DNA from: Halostella pelagica
Lineage (GTDB): Archaea; Halobacteriota; Halobacteria; Halobacteriales; Natronoarchaeaceae
DNA length: 64,000 nt
NCBI GenBank assembly: GCA_005954745.1
Contig: CP040678.1
Span: 1,178,001-1,242,000 of the forward strand
Direction: 5' to 3'
Made by a program: the position numbers and the translations under genes. Under the pieces are notes generated by a model. The model worked only from the letters and a program-made list of their open reading frames with translations. It did not search any database and was not told the origin of the DNA. Positions 9,176 to 16,991 of the stretch are shown piece by piece. How positions within the stretch are numbered: position 1 is the first letter of the stretch; each line of letters opens with the position of its first letter.

Positions 9176-9546
9176 CAGTCGTCACCCCCCGGACGGCCGC
9201 CGTCAGCGGCCGTCGTCTCGTCGTCCGCCTCGGACCGAAGCGGGTTGACGACTTCCCCTTCCTCCTCGCGCTTTGCGAGCATGATCGACCCCTCCAGCGC
9301 GGCGTCGAGGGCTATCGCGACGACGAGAAACGCGACGAGAAAGCCCTCCGCCTCGATGGTCTGGAGCGACGCCAGGTCGAACATGGCCAGCCCGAGGTTC
9401 TCGGTGATCGATTGGCCGCCCGGGAAGCCCTGCGCCTCGCCGAACGACGAGTTCAGGAACGTCATCGCGAAGACGGCAAACAGTGCGACTGCCCCGAGGC
9501 CGGGCAGGAGATGCTTCCCGAGTCGTATATCCGATTTGTTGCTCAT
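9175..9546 (-). CDS. nuoJ2: NuoJ C-terminal half (split subunit J, second part)
   Basis: Encodes 123 residues corresponding to the C-terminal membrane part of NuoJ. In haloarchaea nuoJ is commonly divided into two consecutive genes, and the pattern is seen here. There are two hydrophobic segments: one after LGKHLLPGLG (residues about 12-30) and one in EAEGFLVAFLVVAIALDAAL. The tail is acidic and low-complexity, ending GGRPGGDD. The ATG at 9546 overlaps the nuoJ1 stop as ATGA; an in-frame opening up to 9726 overlaps nuoJ1 and is Arg-rich shadow sequence. Confidence 0.92.
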   Translation of the reverse strand: MSNKSDIRLGKHLLPGLGAVALFAVFAMTFLNSSFGEAQGFPGGQSITENLGLAMFDLASLQTIEAEGFLVAFLVVAIALDAALEGSIMLAKREEEGEVVNPLRSEADDETTAADGGRPGGDD

Positions 9547-9812
9547 GTCTCGGCCACCTCCTGTGGACCCGGTTCGCGTGTGAGCATCACGGCGAACGTG
9601 ATGAGGATGAGGACCCCGCCCACGTAGACGAGGACCTGCATCGCCGCAATGAACTCCGCTTGCAGCATCACGTAGTGCACCGCGACGCTTAACAGCGCGA
9701 CGCCGAGCAGTAGTGCGGAGTGCCACACGTCCCGCATCAGCACGACGCCGATACTGCTCCCCACCGTGATAGCGGCGAACAGCGCGAACGCGATGGTCTC
9801 GTGTAGTGCCAT
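9543..9812 (-). CDS. nuoJ1: NuoJ N-terminal half (split subunit J, first part)
   Basis: Encodes 89 residues matching the N-terminal three helices of NuoJ, including the conserved HSALLLGVALLSVAVHYVML region and the VLVYVGGVLILITFAVML helix that lies near the quinone end of the membrane arm. It is the first gene after an unusually long gap within the nuo cluster, so it may have its own promoter or processing site. The ATG at 9812 begins immediately after GTATAAGCA, which is too close to be its TATA box. Confidence 0.93.
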   Translation of the reverse strand: MALHETIAFALFAAITVGSSIGVVLMRDVWHSALLLGVALLSVAVHYVMLQAEFIAAMQVLVYVGGVLILITFAVMLTREPGPQEVAET

Positions 9813-10068
9813 TGCTTATACTCTCTCTCCGGATGCCCTTTCAAGATTTCGAGACTGTTGCGAGGTCAGGGGACCTGATTGCTGGGGCGCTCGGGATCTC
9901 TCGCCCGAATTCGTGTGTGATGTTACCGGGTAACATTCCACTCACGTTCCGGCCGCTGTCGTCGTCACTGGGCGTGTTAACGTGATATCGACCGAGAGCA
10001 ACGAAAAGGATCGTTCGCGTCCGGTGAAATGGTTTCGTCGCGCGGTACACACCGTATGCTCACCGCGA
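9813..10068. promoter_or_regulatory. 256-base internal gap of the nuo operon with an inverted repeat
   Basis: All other nuo junctions overlap or are separated by at most four bases, so this gap between nuoI and nuoJ1 is an exception. It holds a near-perfect 15-base palindrome TGTTACCGGGTAACA at 9921-9935 (seven-base arms around one base). No convincing open frame is present. It may contain a second promoter for nuoJ1-N, an operator, or an RNA processing site; the sequence does not decide. Confidence 0.45.
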
Positions 10069-10530
10069 TTACTGGTAATCCAGTTCGCCTTCGCCTTCCC
10101 CGATCCAGGCACCGCGGTCCGGTTCGCGGGATTCGAGCGGGTCGATGTCCTTGTACCACGGAACGTTTTTCAGCTGTTCCTTGTTGTACACGAGGTCGTC
10201 TTTGGTGTCGCCCGTGAACTCGAAGTTCTGCGTGAGCAGGATGGCGTCGACGGGACAGACCTCCTCGCACAACCGGCAGTAGATGCACTGACCGATGTGG
10301 AGGTTGTACTGCTCGCCGTTGCGCTGGTCGTCAGTGACGATCTGGATCGTATCGTTCGGACAGACGTTCTCGCACTGTCGACACCAGATGCACCGCTCCT
10401 GGCTGAACTTGTGGACGCCGCGGAACCGCGGGCTTACTTCGGGCGCGGTTTCCGGATACTCGACGGTGAACGTGTTGCCGTCGAGCGCGTGTTTCATCGT
10501 CGTCGCCATGGATTTGAGAAGTCCGATCAT
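10069..10530 (-). CDS. nuoI: NADH-quinone oxidoreductase-like subunit I (2x[4Fe-4S])
   Basis: Ferredoxin-like peripheral subunit of 153 residues that passes electrons to NuoB. It contains two [4Fe-4S] motifs, CIWCRQCENVCP (48-59) and CIYCRLCEEVCP (82-93). The ATG at 10530 overlaps the nuoH stop in an ATGA arrangement, which fixes the start; the longer open frame upstream is a shadow of nuoH. Because no nuoE, nuoF or nuoG is present, NuoI is the outermost electron carrier encoded here and could be the entry point for electrons from ferredoxin or another donor (inference). Confidence 0.96.
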   Translation of the reverse strand: MIGLLKSMATTMKHALDGNTFTVEYPETAPEVSPRFRGVHKFSQERCIWCRQCENVCPNDTIQIVTDDQRNGEQYNLHIGQCIYCRLCEEVCPVDAILLTQNFEFTGDTKDDLVYNKEQLKNVPWYKDIDPLESREPDRGAWIGEGEGELDYQ

Positions 10531-11594
10531 ACTATCACCCCCACGATGATGGCCGTGAGCACCAGGTTCGCGAAGCTCAGTACGAGCATTCCTTTCCAAC
10601 CGATCTGAATAAGCTGATCGATCCGGACGCGCGGGATGGCCGAGCGGAACCACTGGGTCAGCAGGAAGACGGCCCAGATCTTGATGGTGAACCAGACGAT
10701 ACCGAGCGCCGCCGGACCGGGGCCGGCGGGACCGCCGAGGAACACCGTCGCGATGATGGCTCCGCCGAGGAAGATGTGCAGGAACTCGCCCAGGTAAAAC
10801 AGGACGAAGTAGACGGAGGAGTACTCCGTCTGGTATCCGGCGACGATCTCCGTCGGAGCCTCGGGCGTGTCGAACGGGTTCCGGCCGACTTCCGCGAGGT
10901 TCGCGACGACGAACAGCACGAACGCGAACGGGTTGACGAACGCAAACCACGACGGGATCGTGATCCCGGCGACGGTCACGAGCGGATCGGCCTGCTGTGC
11001 GACGATCTCGCTCATCTGCAGCGTCCCGGTGAAGATGACCACGGACGCCCCGGTGATGACCAGTGGGATCTCGTACGCGATGTTCTGTGCGATGGCGCGG
11101 AGGCCGCCCAGCAGCGAGTACTTGTTCGCCGAGGCGTACCCGCCCATCGCCAGACCGATGCTCGCGATCCCAGCGACGGCGAACACGTAGGCGAGGCCGA
11201 CCTCGGGGTCGGCGAGGTGGATGCCAGTCCCCATCGGAATGACCGCGAATCCGAGCAGCGCCGACGACGCGACGACGATCGGCGCGAGGTCGAACGCCGG
11301 GCGGTCGGCGTTCTTGGGGATGATCAGTTCCTTCGACAGCAGGCGGACGGCGTCGGCCACGATGATGAACAGGCCGAACGGTCCGATGCGGTCGACGGCG
11401 ATCCGGTCCGTGAACGCGGCCGTGATCTTCCGTTTCGCCCACGGGCCGGCGACACCGGTCATCGCCAGCATCAGGTTACCGACGAGGAAGGCCGCGAGAA
11501 AGGCGGCGACGAGGTCGCCGGCGACGCCGTACTGACCGAGGCCCAGCAGGCCACTGACTCGGTCGGGCAGCAGCGTCTTCTGCTGGGCGATCAT
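10527..11594 (-). CDS. nuoH: NADH-quinone oxidoreductase-like subunit H
   Basis: Membrane subunit of 355 residues that forms much of the quinone-access chamber. Conserved segments include AFTDRIAVDRIGPFGLF near residue 50 (the family's RxGPxxxG-type loop), EVGLAYVFAVAGIASIGLAMGGYASANKYSLLG, AEVGRNPFDTPEAPTEIVAGY near 215, and the C-terminal RSAIPRVRIDQLIQIGWK. Eight to nine transmembrane helices are apparent. The start ATG shares one base with the nuoCD stop (TAATG). Confidence 0.96.
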   Translation of the reverse strand: MIAQQKTLLPDRVSGLLGLGQYGVAGDLVAAFLAAFLVGNLMLAMTGVAGPWAKRKITAAFTDRIAVDRIGPFGLFIIVADAVRLLSKELIIPKNADRPAFDLAPIVVASSALLGFAVIPMGTGIHLADPEVGLAYVFAVAGIASIGLAMGGYASANKYSLLGGLRAIAQNIAYEIPLVITGASVVIFTGTLQMSEIVAQQADPLVTVAGITIPSWFAFVNPFAFVLFVVANLAEVGRNPFDTPEAPTEIVAGYQTEYSSVYFVLFYLGEFLHIFLGGAIIATVFLGGPAGPGPAALGIVWFTIKIWAVFLLTQWFRSAIPRVRIDQLIQIGWKGMLVLSFANLVLTAIIVGVIV

Positions 11595-13258
11595 TAGCGG
11601 TCCACCTCCCCGAGGATGATGTCGAGGCTACCGAGCGACGCGATCATGTCGGCGAGGAACTCGCCGTTTGCCATCTCCGGCAAGGTCGAGAGGTTGTGGA
11701 AACACGGGCTCCGGATCTTGAACCGGGCCGGTTTGTCCGTCCCGTCGCTCCGGATGTAGATGCCGAGTTCACCCTTCGCTCCCTCGACTGCTCGGTAGAT
11801 CTCCGTGTCCGGGTCGGGTTTGAGCGTTCGCGGGACGTTGCTCTGGATGTCGCGGTCCTCTTCGGGCCAGTCCTCCAGCAGGTCGATACACTGCTGGATG
11901 ATCTTCGCGGACTGCTCGACTTCCTGCAGTCGGACGAGGACGCGCGAGTAGTTGTCGCAACCGTCCTCGGTGACGACGTCCCAGTCGAGTTCATCGTAGT
12001 AGCCGTACGGGTCGTCCCGGCGCAGGTCGTAGTCGATGCCGGACCCGCGTGCGACCGGACCGGTCGCGCCGAGGGACTTGGCGGCCTCGGGTTCGAGGAT
12101 GCCGGTGTCGAGACAGCGCGACTGGAATATCTCGTTGCCGGTCATCAGGTCGTGGTACTCCTCCAGCGCCTCCGGCAGGTCGTCGAGGAAGTCCCGCGTC
12201 TTCTCGAAGAACTCGTCCCGTGGCTCGGGCAGGTCCCAGGCGACCCCGCCGAGTCGGAAGTAGTTGAACATCATGCGCTGGCCGGTCAGGTCCTCCAGGA
12301 TGGTCTGTACCTTCTCCCGGTCGCGCATGGCGTACATGAAGATCGCGGTGAAGTCGCCGTACACGTCCAGCGCGAACGTCCCGACCGCGAGCATGTGACC
12401 CGCGATGCGACAGAGTTCCGCTCCCATAGTCCGGATGACCTGTGCGTACTCCGGCACGTCGAGGTCAGCCAGATCCTCCGCGGCGCGCGCGTAAGCCCAC
12501 TCGTTGAGCAGGCCGGCCGAGGAGTAGTCCCAGCGGTCGGGGTACGGCATGATCTGGTGGCGGTAGGTCCCCTGCTGGGCCATCTGCTCCTCGCACCGGT
12601 GGAGATACCCGACGTCGGGGTCGACGTCGGCCACCGTCTCACCGTCCAGCGTCGTTTCGAGGTGGAGCACGCCGTGTGTCGCCGGATGGTGCGGCCCGAT
12701 GTTGACGAACATCGTGTCGGACTCGGCGTCCGCGTGGTCTTCCTGTAGCGGGTTGGCGTGCTCGTCGAAGGAGACGAGTTGCGGCTTGTCCTGGTCGTAA
12801 TCCTTCCCGAGCGGGTGTCCCTGCCAAGTCTCGGGCAGGAGGATCCGACGAAGGTCCGGGTGACCGTCGTAGTCGATCCCGATCAGGTCGTACGCCTCGC
12901 GCTCGTGCCAGTCAGCCGTGCGGTAGACGGGTTCTGCCGTCTGGCTGACTGGCTCTTCTTTCGATGTCGGGACGACGACGCTGACCTCCTCGGTCGGGTC
13001 GTCGTACTTCTTCAGGTGGTAGATGGACTCGTAGCGGTCCTCGTACTCCTGAGCGGTGAGACAGGAGAGGTGGTCGAACCCCGCCTCGTCGCGGAGCGTA
13101 AAGAGTGCGTCCTGGACCTCGTCGGGACGGACGACGAACCCCTCTGCGTTGAGGTGGGATTCGCGGTCTATCACCGTCTCGCCGAGCAGGTCCTCTAGCG
13201 CATCGTAGTCGACGCCCTCGACGACCGGTTTGTCGGGGGTTTCCTTCTGCGTGCTCAT
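11594..13258 (-). CDS. nuoCD: NADH-quinone oxidoreductase-like fused subunit CD
   Basis: Fusion of NuoC (residues about 1-180) and NuoD (about 185-554). The C part contains the family sequence [21 protein letters not shown] and ends with [11 protein letters not shown]; the D part begins at [17 protein letters not shown] and ends with [14 protein letters not shown]. NuoD shapes the quinone-reduction site next to NuoB. Fusion of C and D is common in prokaryotes. The ATG at 13258 overlaps the nuoB stop as ATGA. As expected for complex I, the NiFe-ligand cysteines of related hydrogenases are not evident. Confidence 0.96.
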   Translation of the reverse strand: MSTQKETPDKPVVEGVDYDALEDLLGETVIDRESHLNAEGFVVRPDEVQDALFTLRDEAGFDHLSCLTAQEYEDRYESIYHLKKYDDPTEEVSVVVPTSKEEPVSQTAEPVYRTADWHEREAYDLIGIDYDGHPDLRRILLPETWQGHPLGKDYDQDKPQLVSFDEHANPLQEDHADAESDTMFVNIGPHHPATHGVLHLETTLDGETVADVDPDVGYLHRCEEQMAQQGTYRHQIMPYPDRWDYSSAGLLNEWAYARAAEDLADLDVPEYAQVIRTMGAELCRIAGHMLAVGTFALDVYGDFTAIFMYAMRDREKVQTILEDLTGQRMMFNYFRLGGVAWDLPEPRDEFFEKTRDFLDDLPEALEEYHDLMTGNEIFQSRCLDTGILEPEAAKSLGATGPVARGSGIDYDLRRDDPYGYYDELDWDVVTEDGCDNYSRVLVRLQEVEQSAKIIQQCIDLLEDWPEEDRDIQSNVPRTLKPDPDTEIYRAVEGAKGELGIYIRSDGTDKPARFKIRSPCFHNLSTLPEMANGEFLADMIASLGSLDIILGEVDR

Positions 13259-13962
13259 GGCGAATCAGCCCAGTTGTAACGCATGACGAGCGTTTCCTCG
13301 TCGATCTCCTTTGCGAGTTCGTCGACGATCTCGTCCTGTTCGAGGTCGCCGAACTGCTCGAGTTCGTAGGGCTTGACCGTCACGGGTGCGGATTCGCCGT
13401 TTGCGATGCGCTCTTGAAGCTTGACGACGCCGTAGACCAGCGCCTCGGGTCGCGGCGGACAGCCGGGGACGTGAATGTCGACCGGAATGACCTCCTCGGC
13501 CCCCTTGACGACGTTGTACCCCTCCTGAAACGGACCGCCGGAGATGGTACACGAGCCCATGCCGACGACGAACTTCGGTTCTGGCATCTGGTCGTAGACG
13601 CGCTTCATCCGGGGAGAGAACTTCGAGACGATAGTTCCCGGAACGATCATCACGTCCGCCTGTCGCGGCGAGGCGCGCGGCACGCCGGAGCCGAAGCGGT
13701 CCAGGTCGTGTTTCACCGCGTACGTGTGCATCATCTCCAGGCTACAGCAGGCGATGCCGAACTGGAGCATGAACATCGACGACCCCCGCACCCAGTTCAT
13801 GAACTTGTCGAACTTCGTCAGGATGAACGGCGACGCGCCGAACGCCTCCCGAAGCTTCGAGTTGAAGCGGTCGTCGACGCCCTCGCCCATCCGAGCCTCT
13901 TGCGTATTTGTCTGTGCGGCTGTACTGTCGACGATCGACTCCCGCGGGTTATCGCTGCTCAT
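13255..13962 (-). CDS. nuoB: NADH-quinone oxidoreductase-like subunit B
   Basis: Peripheral subunit (235 residues) carrying cluster N2, the final electron donor to quinone. Ligand cysteines are visible as the pair in GIACCSLEM, one in [10 protein letters not shown] and one in VPGCPPRPE. The first 45 residues are a non-conserved Ser/Asp-rich leader. The ATG at 13962 lies within the last codons of nuoA (14-base overlap); an alternative ATG at 13887 (MGEGVDDRF) would remove the leader. An open frame up to 14073 is nuoA shadow. Confidence 0.95.
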   Translation of the reverse strand: MSSDNPRESIVDSTAAQTNTQEARMGEGVDDRFNSKLREAFGASPFILTKFDKFMNWVRGSSMFMLQFGIACCSLEMMHTYAVKHDLDRFGSGVPRASPRQADVMIVPGTIVSKFSPRMKRVYDQMPEPKFVVGMGSCTISGGPFQEGYNVVKGAEEVIPVDIHVPGCPPRPEALVYGVVKLQERIANGESAPVTVKPYELEQFGDLEQDEIVDELAKEIDEETLVMRYNWADSP

Positions 13963-14362
13963 TGGTGATATTCCGTGCTTGCTCGGGGCTTCGAGCCCAC
14001 TCGACTGCGCCATTGCGCCAGGCCCACGCGAGTGCGACGACGAGGATACCGATGAACGCGAGCATCGGGGCAAGAACCTGCATCAGACTGGCCCCGTTCT
14101 CGAGTGCGTTCCGATACATGACCGTCCACGGGAAGATGAGGACGGTCTCTATGTCGAAGACGAGGAACAACAGTGCGACCATGTAGTACTGTATGTTGAA
14201 TCGAACGTGTGTCGTCCCCGTCGGAATCTCGCCGCTCTCGTAGGTGGCGCGTTTACTGTCTTCCGGCACGGTCGGCCGGAGGAGACTCGACACCGCCATC
14301 ATTCCGAGCGGAATGAGGAGCCCCACCAGACCTAGCGCGCCGACTGCTATCCACTGGTTCAT
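13949..14362 (-). CDS. nuoA: NADH-quinone oxidoreductase-like subunit A
   Basis: First gene of the nuo operon; a three-helix membrane subunit of 137 residues with the family sequence YESGEIPTGTTHVRFNIQYY and the Asp/Glu-rich FLVFDIETVLIFPW helix. The ATG at 14362 is preferred over the upstream frame start at 14404 because a TATA box occupies 14401-14410; transcription should therefore begin near 14380, leaving the upstream ATG untranscribed. Confidence 0.95.
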   Translation of the reverse strand: MNQWIAVGALGLVGLLIPLGMMAVSSLLRPTVPEDSKRATYESGEIPTGTTHVRFNIQYYMVALLFLVFDIETVLIFPWTVMYRNALENGASLMQVLAPMLAFIGILVVALAWAWRNGAVEWARSPEQARNITNEQR

Positions 14363-14400
14363 ACCGTATTCTCCGTAACGTCCTGAGGTTAGAAACGCAC

Positions 14401-14410
14401 CCATATAAGG
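14401..14410 (-). promoter_or_regulatory. TATA box of the nuo operon
   Basis: On the minus strand the sequence reads CCTTATATGG, about 40 bases before the nuoA ATG, with a purine-rich possible BRE just upstream. Expected initiation is near 14380, giving a leader of about 20 bases. This promoter would drive at least nuoA-B-CD-H-I. Confidence 0.7.
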
Positions 14411-14521
14411 GTTGATTCTTGTGGTTTTGCGTCCGTTCGCGCCCGTCCGCGCCCGTCGCAGCGTCTACGCCGCCGATCGGCGTCTCGGGGAGACGCGTAT
14501 CACGCCACAGCGCGACGCTGA

Positions 14522-14539
14522 CAGGGTACTATCACCCTG
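14522..14539 (+). promoter_or_regulatory. TATA-like element inside an inverted repeat
   Basis: CAGGGT and ACCCTG arms flank the six bases ACTATC. The centre lies about 27 bases before the ATG at 14558, where a TATA box of a leaderless haloarchaeal gene would be. A dyad around the TATA element could allow a repressor to block promoter recognition. Confidence 0.45.
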
Positions 14540-14557
14540 GCGACCGTCAGTTCGCCC

Positions 14558-15088
14558 ATGAGAACGATAGAGGCCGAAACGACCATCGACGCGCCGCCGG
14601 AGTCGGTTTGGGCCGTCCTGACCGACTTCCGGTCGTACCCGGCGTGGAACCCGTTCATCACGCGGGTCGAAGGCGAACCGCGTCCGGGGAAGCGATTCAA
14701 AGTCCGCGTCGAACCGCCGGGATCGCGGGGGATGACGTTCCGTCCGCGCGCGCTGGCACTGGACCAACCCGAACAGTTCGCTTGGAAGGGCTCGCTGCTG
14801 GTTCCAAACCTCTTCGACGGTCGACACGAGTTCGTGTTGTCCCCGGACGACGGCCGGACGCGGTTCGTCCAGCGCGAGACGTTCGGCGGTCTGCTCGTCC
14901 CGCTGCTACTGGACGAGGAGAGCGTCCGCCGCGGGTTCGAGGCGATGAACGCGGCGTTGAAACTCCGCGTCGAGGAACGGGACGGGAAACCGGAGGAAGC
15001 GTCGAGCGACGGATCGGAACGCGACTCGGCGGACGAAGCGGGAGAAGAGCCGGCAGACGGGGCGGTTTCGGGGGCGGGAGCGGTTTAG
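14558..15088 (+). CDS. SRPBCC (START-like) family protein
   Basis: A 176-residue soluble protein of the polyketide cyclase/SRPBCC superfamily, whose members bind hydrophobic ligands in a helix-grip fold. Visible family features are AETTIDAPPESVWAVLTDF at the N terminus, YPAWNPFITRVEG, and FVQRETFGGLLVPLL before the long C-terminal helix (EESVRRGFEAMNAALKLRVEE). The final 40 residues are an acidic disordered tail. Ligand and pathway are unknown. It is transcribed away from nuo and converges on purE; the two stop codons overlap (TAG at 15086-15088, purE TAA at 15085-15087). Confidence 0.82.
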   Translation: MRTIEAETTIDAPPESVWAVLTDFRSYPAWNPFITRVEGEPRPGKRFKVRVEPPGSRGMTFRPRALALDQPEQFAWKGSLLVPNLFDGRHEFVLSPDDGRTRFVQRETFGGLLVPLLLDEESVRRGFEAMNAALKLRVEERDGKPEEASSDGSERDSADEAGEEPADGAVSGAGAV

Positions 15089-15726
15089 CGGTCCCGCTCG
15101 CGAAAGCCGGGCGTGCCGAGTTCGTGGAGGTCGCGGGACACCTCGCCCACGGACTGCTGGAGGCCGTCGTGGTACTCGACGAGTCGCTCGCGGAGTTCGT
15201 CGTACTCGCGGGCGAGCATCTGCGCCGCCGACAGCGCCGCGTTGAACGACTTGCCGGCGTCTACCGCGACCAGCGGCGCGCCGGTCGGCATGCCGATGAC
15301 CGAGTCGACGGATTTCTCCTGGACCGGGACGCCGATGACGGGGACGGGATACGCGATGGAGGCAGTCATGTTCGGCAGGTCGGCTGATTTCCCGCCTGCG
15401 CCGGCGATGATAACGTCGACGCCGCGCTCGGCGGCCGTCTCGGCATAGGCGTACATCAGTTCGGGCGTCCGGTGGGCGGAGACGACGTACGTCTCGAACG
15501 TGAACCGGGCCTCCGGCGGGTCGTCGTAGTCGGTCAGTTCCTCGAAGCCGAGTTCCGTCAGCGCGTCGTACGCGCCGGCGTCGTCGTCGGTGCCCATCAT
15601 CACGTCGAGGTCCGAGTCGCTCCCCATCACGATGCCCACGTCGGGCGTGTCCGTGGGATCGCGGTCCCGTTCGGCCTCGGCTTCCAGCGATGCGATCAGT
15701 TCTGAAACGGAGTCTGCCTGTGTCAT
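15085..15726 (-). CDS. purE: N5-carboxyaminoimidazole ribonucleotide mutase
   Basis: Catalyses the N5-CAIR to CAIR rearrangement in purine biosynthesis. Family motifs are MGSDSDLDVM, SAHRTPELMYAYA and AGAGGKSADLPNMTAS with the catalytic His in SAHR. The 213-residue product is longer than typical PurE because of an acidic N-terminal leader, an insert after DVMMG (TDDDAGAYD) and a C-terminal extension. It follows purK by 30 bases on the same strand, so K and E are probably one transcript supplying consecutive enzymes. Confidence 0.95.
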   Translation of the reverse strand: MTQADSVSELIASLEAEAERDRDPTDTPDVGIVMGSDSDLDVMMGTDDDAGAYDALTELGFEELTDYDDPPEARFTFETYVVSAHRTPELMYAYAETAAERGVDVIIAGAGGKSADLPNMTASIAYPVPVIGVPVQEKSVDSVIGMPTGAPLVAVDAGKSFNAALSAAQMLAREYDELRERLVEYHDGLQQSVGEVSRDLHELGTPGFRERDR

Positions 15727-15756
15727 AGTTTCGTCGAGTCCTCAGTCCGGTCGCGA

Positions 15757-16926
15757 TCAGGTGTCGAACGAGAGTTCGTCGCGTGCGTCGCGGGCTTTGC
15801 GAAGCAGTTCGTCGGGATCGCTGCTGCCCCCGAAGGCCGTCACGTGGCCCATCTTCCGGAGGGGGTACACCTCCTGCTTGCCGTACCAGTGGAAGCCGAT
15901 TCCGGGCGTCGCGAGGGCGTCGTCGACGCCGTGGAGTTCGGCGGTCTGGCGCTCGTCGACCTCCCCGAGGATATTCGCCATCGCCGTCGTCGACCGAAGG
16001 TCGGTCGCGCCGAGCGGCCGCCCGGTGACGGCGCGGACGTGTTGCTCGAACTGCGAGGTCGACGCCCCTTCGATTGTCCAGTGCCCGGAGTTGTGCGGCC
16101 GCGGGGCGATCTCGTTAACCTGGATGTCGCCTTCGCTCGTCTCGAACAGTTCGATCCCGTACACGCCGCGGCCGTCGAGAAACTCCAGCACGTCGCGGGC
16201 GACCGCCTCGGCGCGCTCGCGCACCGCGTCGCTCGTCCGTGCCGGGACGACCGTCTCGCGGAGGATCTCCGCCTCGTGGACGTTCTCGCCCACGGGGAAT
16301 GTCGCGACCTCGTCGTCGCCCTTGACGCCGATGACGGACACTTCGCGCTCGAAATCGACGAGTTCCTCGACCATCGCGCCGCCCTCGTCTGCCCCGACGG
16401 CGTCGAGGACGGCCTCGGCCTCGTCCGGGTTCTCGACCGGCGCGTTGCCGCGACCGTCGTATCCGCCGGTCCGGGCCTTCACCATGGCAGGCGCGCCGAG
16501 TTCATCCAACGCGTCTCGCAGGTCGTCGGCGTCGTCGGCGCGGCGGAACGCCGGCACCGGGATCCCGGCCTCGGCCAGTTCGCGCTTCTGGACGAGTTTG
16601 TCCTGAATCGTCCGGAGCGTGTCGGGTGAGGGTTGGACGGGAACGCCCGCGGTCTCGCTGACCTCCTCCAAGAGGTCGGGGTCCGCGAGTTCGATCTCGA
16701 AGGTGAGGAAGTCGGCGCGGTCGGCCAGTTCACGCATCGCGTCCGGGTCGTCGAATTCGCCGACGATCTGTTCGCGGACGACTGGCGATGCGGGACAGTT
16801 CGGTGTCGGATCGAGAACGACGAGTTCGACGCCCAGCGGCGCGGCGGCCTCGGCCATCATTCGGCCCAACTGGCCGCCGCCGACTACGCCGAGCGTCGGA
16901 CCTGGCGTCGAAAGCGGCGGGTTCAT
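15757..16926 (-). CDS. purK: N5-carboxyaminoimidazole ribonucleotide synthase
   Basis: ATP-grasp enzyme (389 residues) that makes N5-CAIR from AIR, bicarbonate and ATP, the step before PurE. The N terminus GVVGGGQLGRMMAEAAAPLG is the family hallmark; the ATP-grasp core shows VKARTGGYDGRGN (about residue 145) and the metal-binding region IQVNEIAPRPHNSGHWTIEG (about 275). The start at 16926 sits about 30 bases after a minus-strand TATA element (CTTATGCG, 16953-16960), consistent with a short leader or leaderless mRNA. Confidence 0.95.
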   Translation of the reverse strand: MNPPLSTPGPTLGVVGGGQLGRMMAEAAAPLGVELVVLDPTPNCPASPVVREQIVGEFDDPDAMRELADRADFLTFEIELADPDLLEEVSETAGVPVQPSPDTLRTIQDKLVQKRELAEAGIPVPAFRRADDADDLRDALDELGAPAMVKARTGGYDGRGNAPVENPDEAEAVLDAVGADEGGAMVEELVDFEREVSVIGVKGDDEVATFPVGENVHEAEILRETVVPARTSDAVRERAEAVARDVLEFLDGRGVYGIELFETSEGDIQVNEIAPRPHNSGHWTIEGASTSQFEQHVRAVTGRPLGATDLRSTTAMANILGEVDERQTAELHGVDDALATPGIGFHWYGKQEVYPLRKMGHVTAFGGSSDPDELLRKARDARDELSFDT

Positions 16927-16991
16927 CGTTGGGCGAGCGTTCCGGTCGCCGGCGCATAAGGGTTGTTACATCGGATCGCTGTGAGGCGCTC

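Noticed and set aside
11696-12748. 350-codon plus-strand open frame opposite nuoCD
   Set aside because: Antisense shadow of an unquestionable nuoCD gene; no family likeness.
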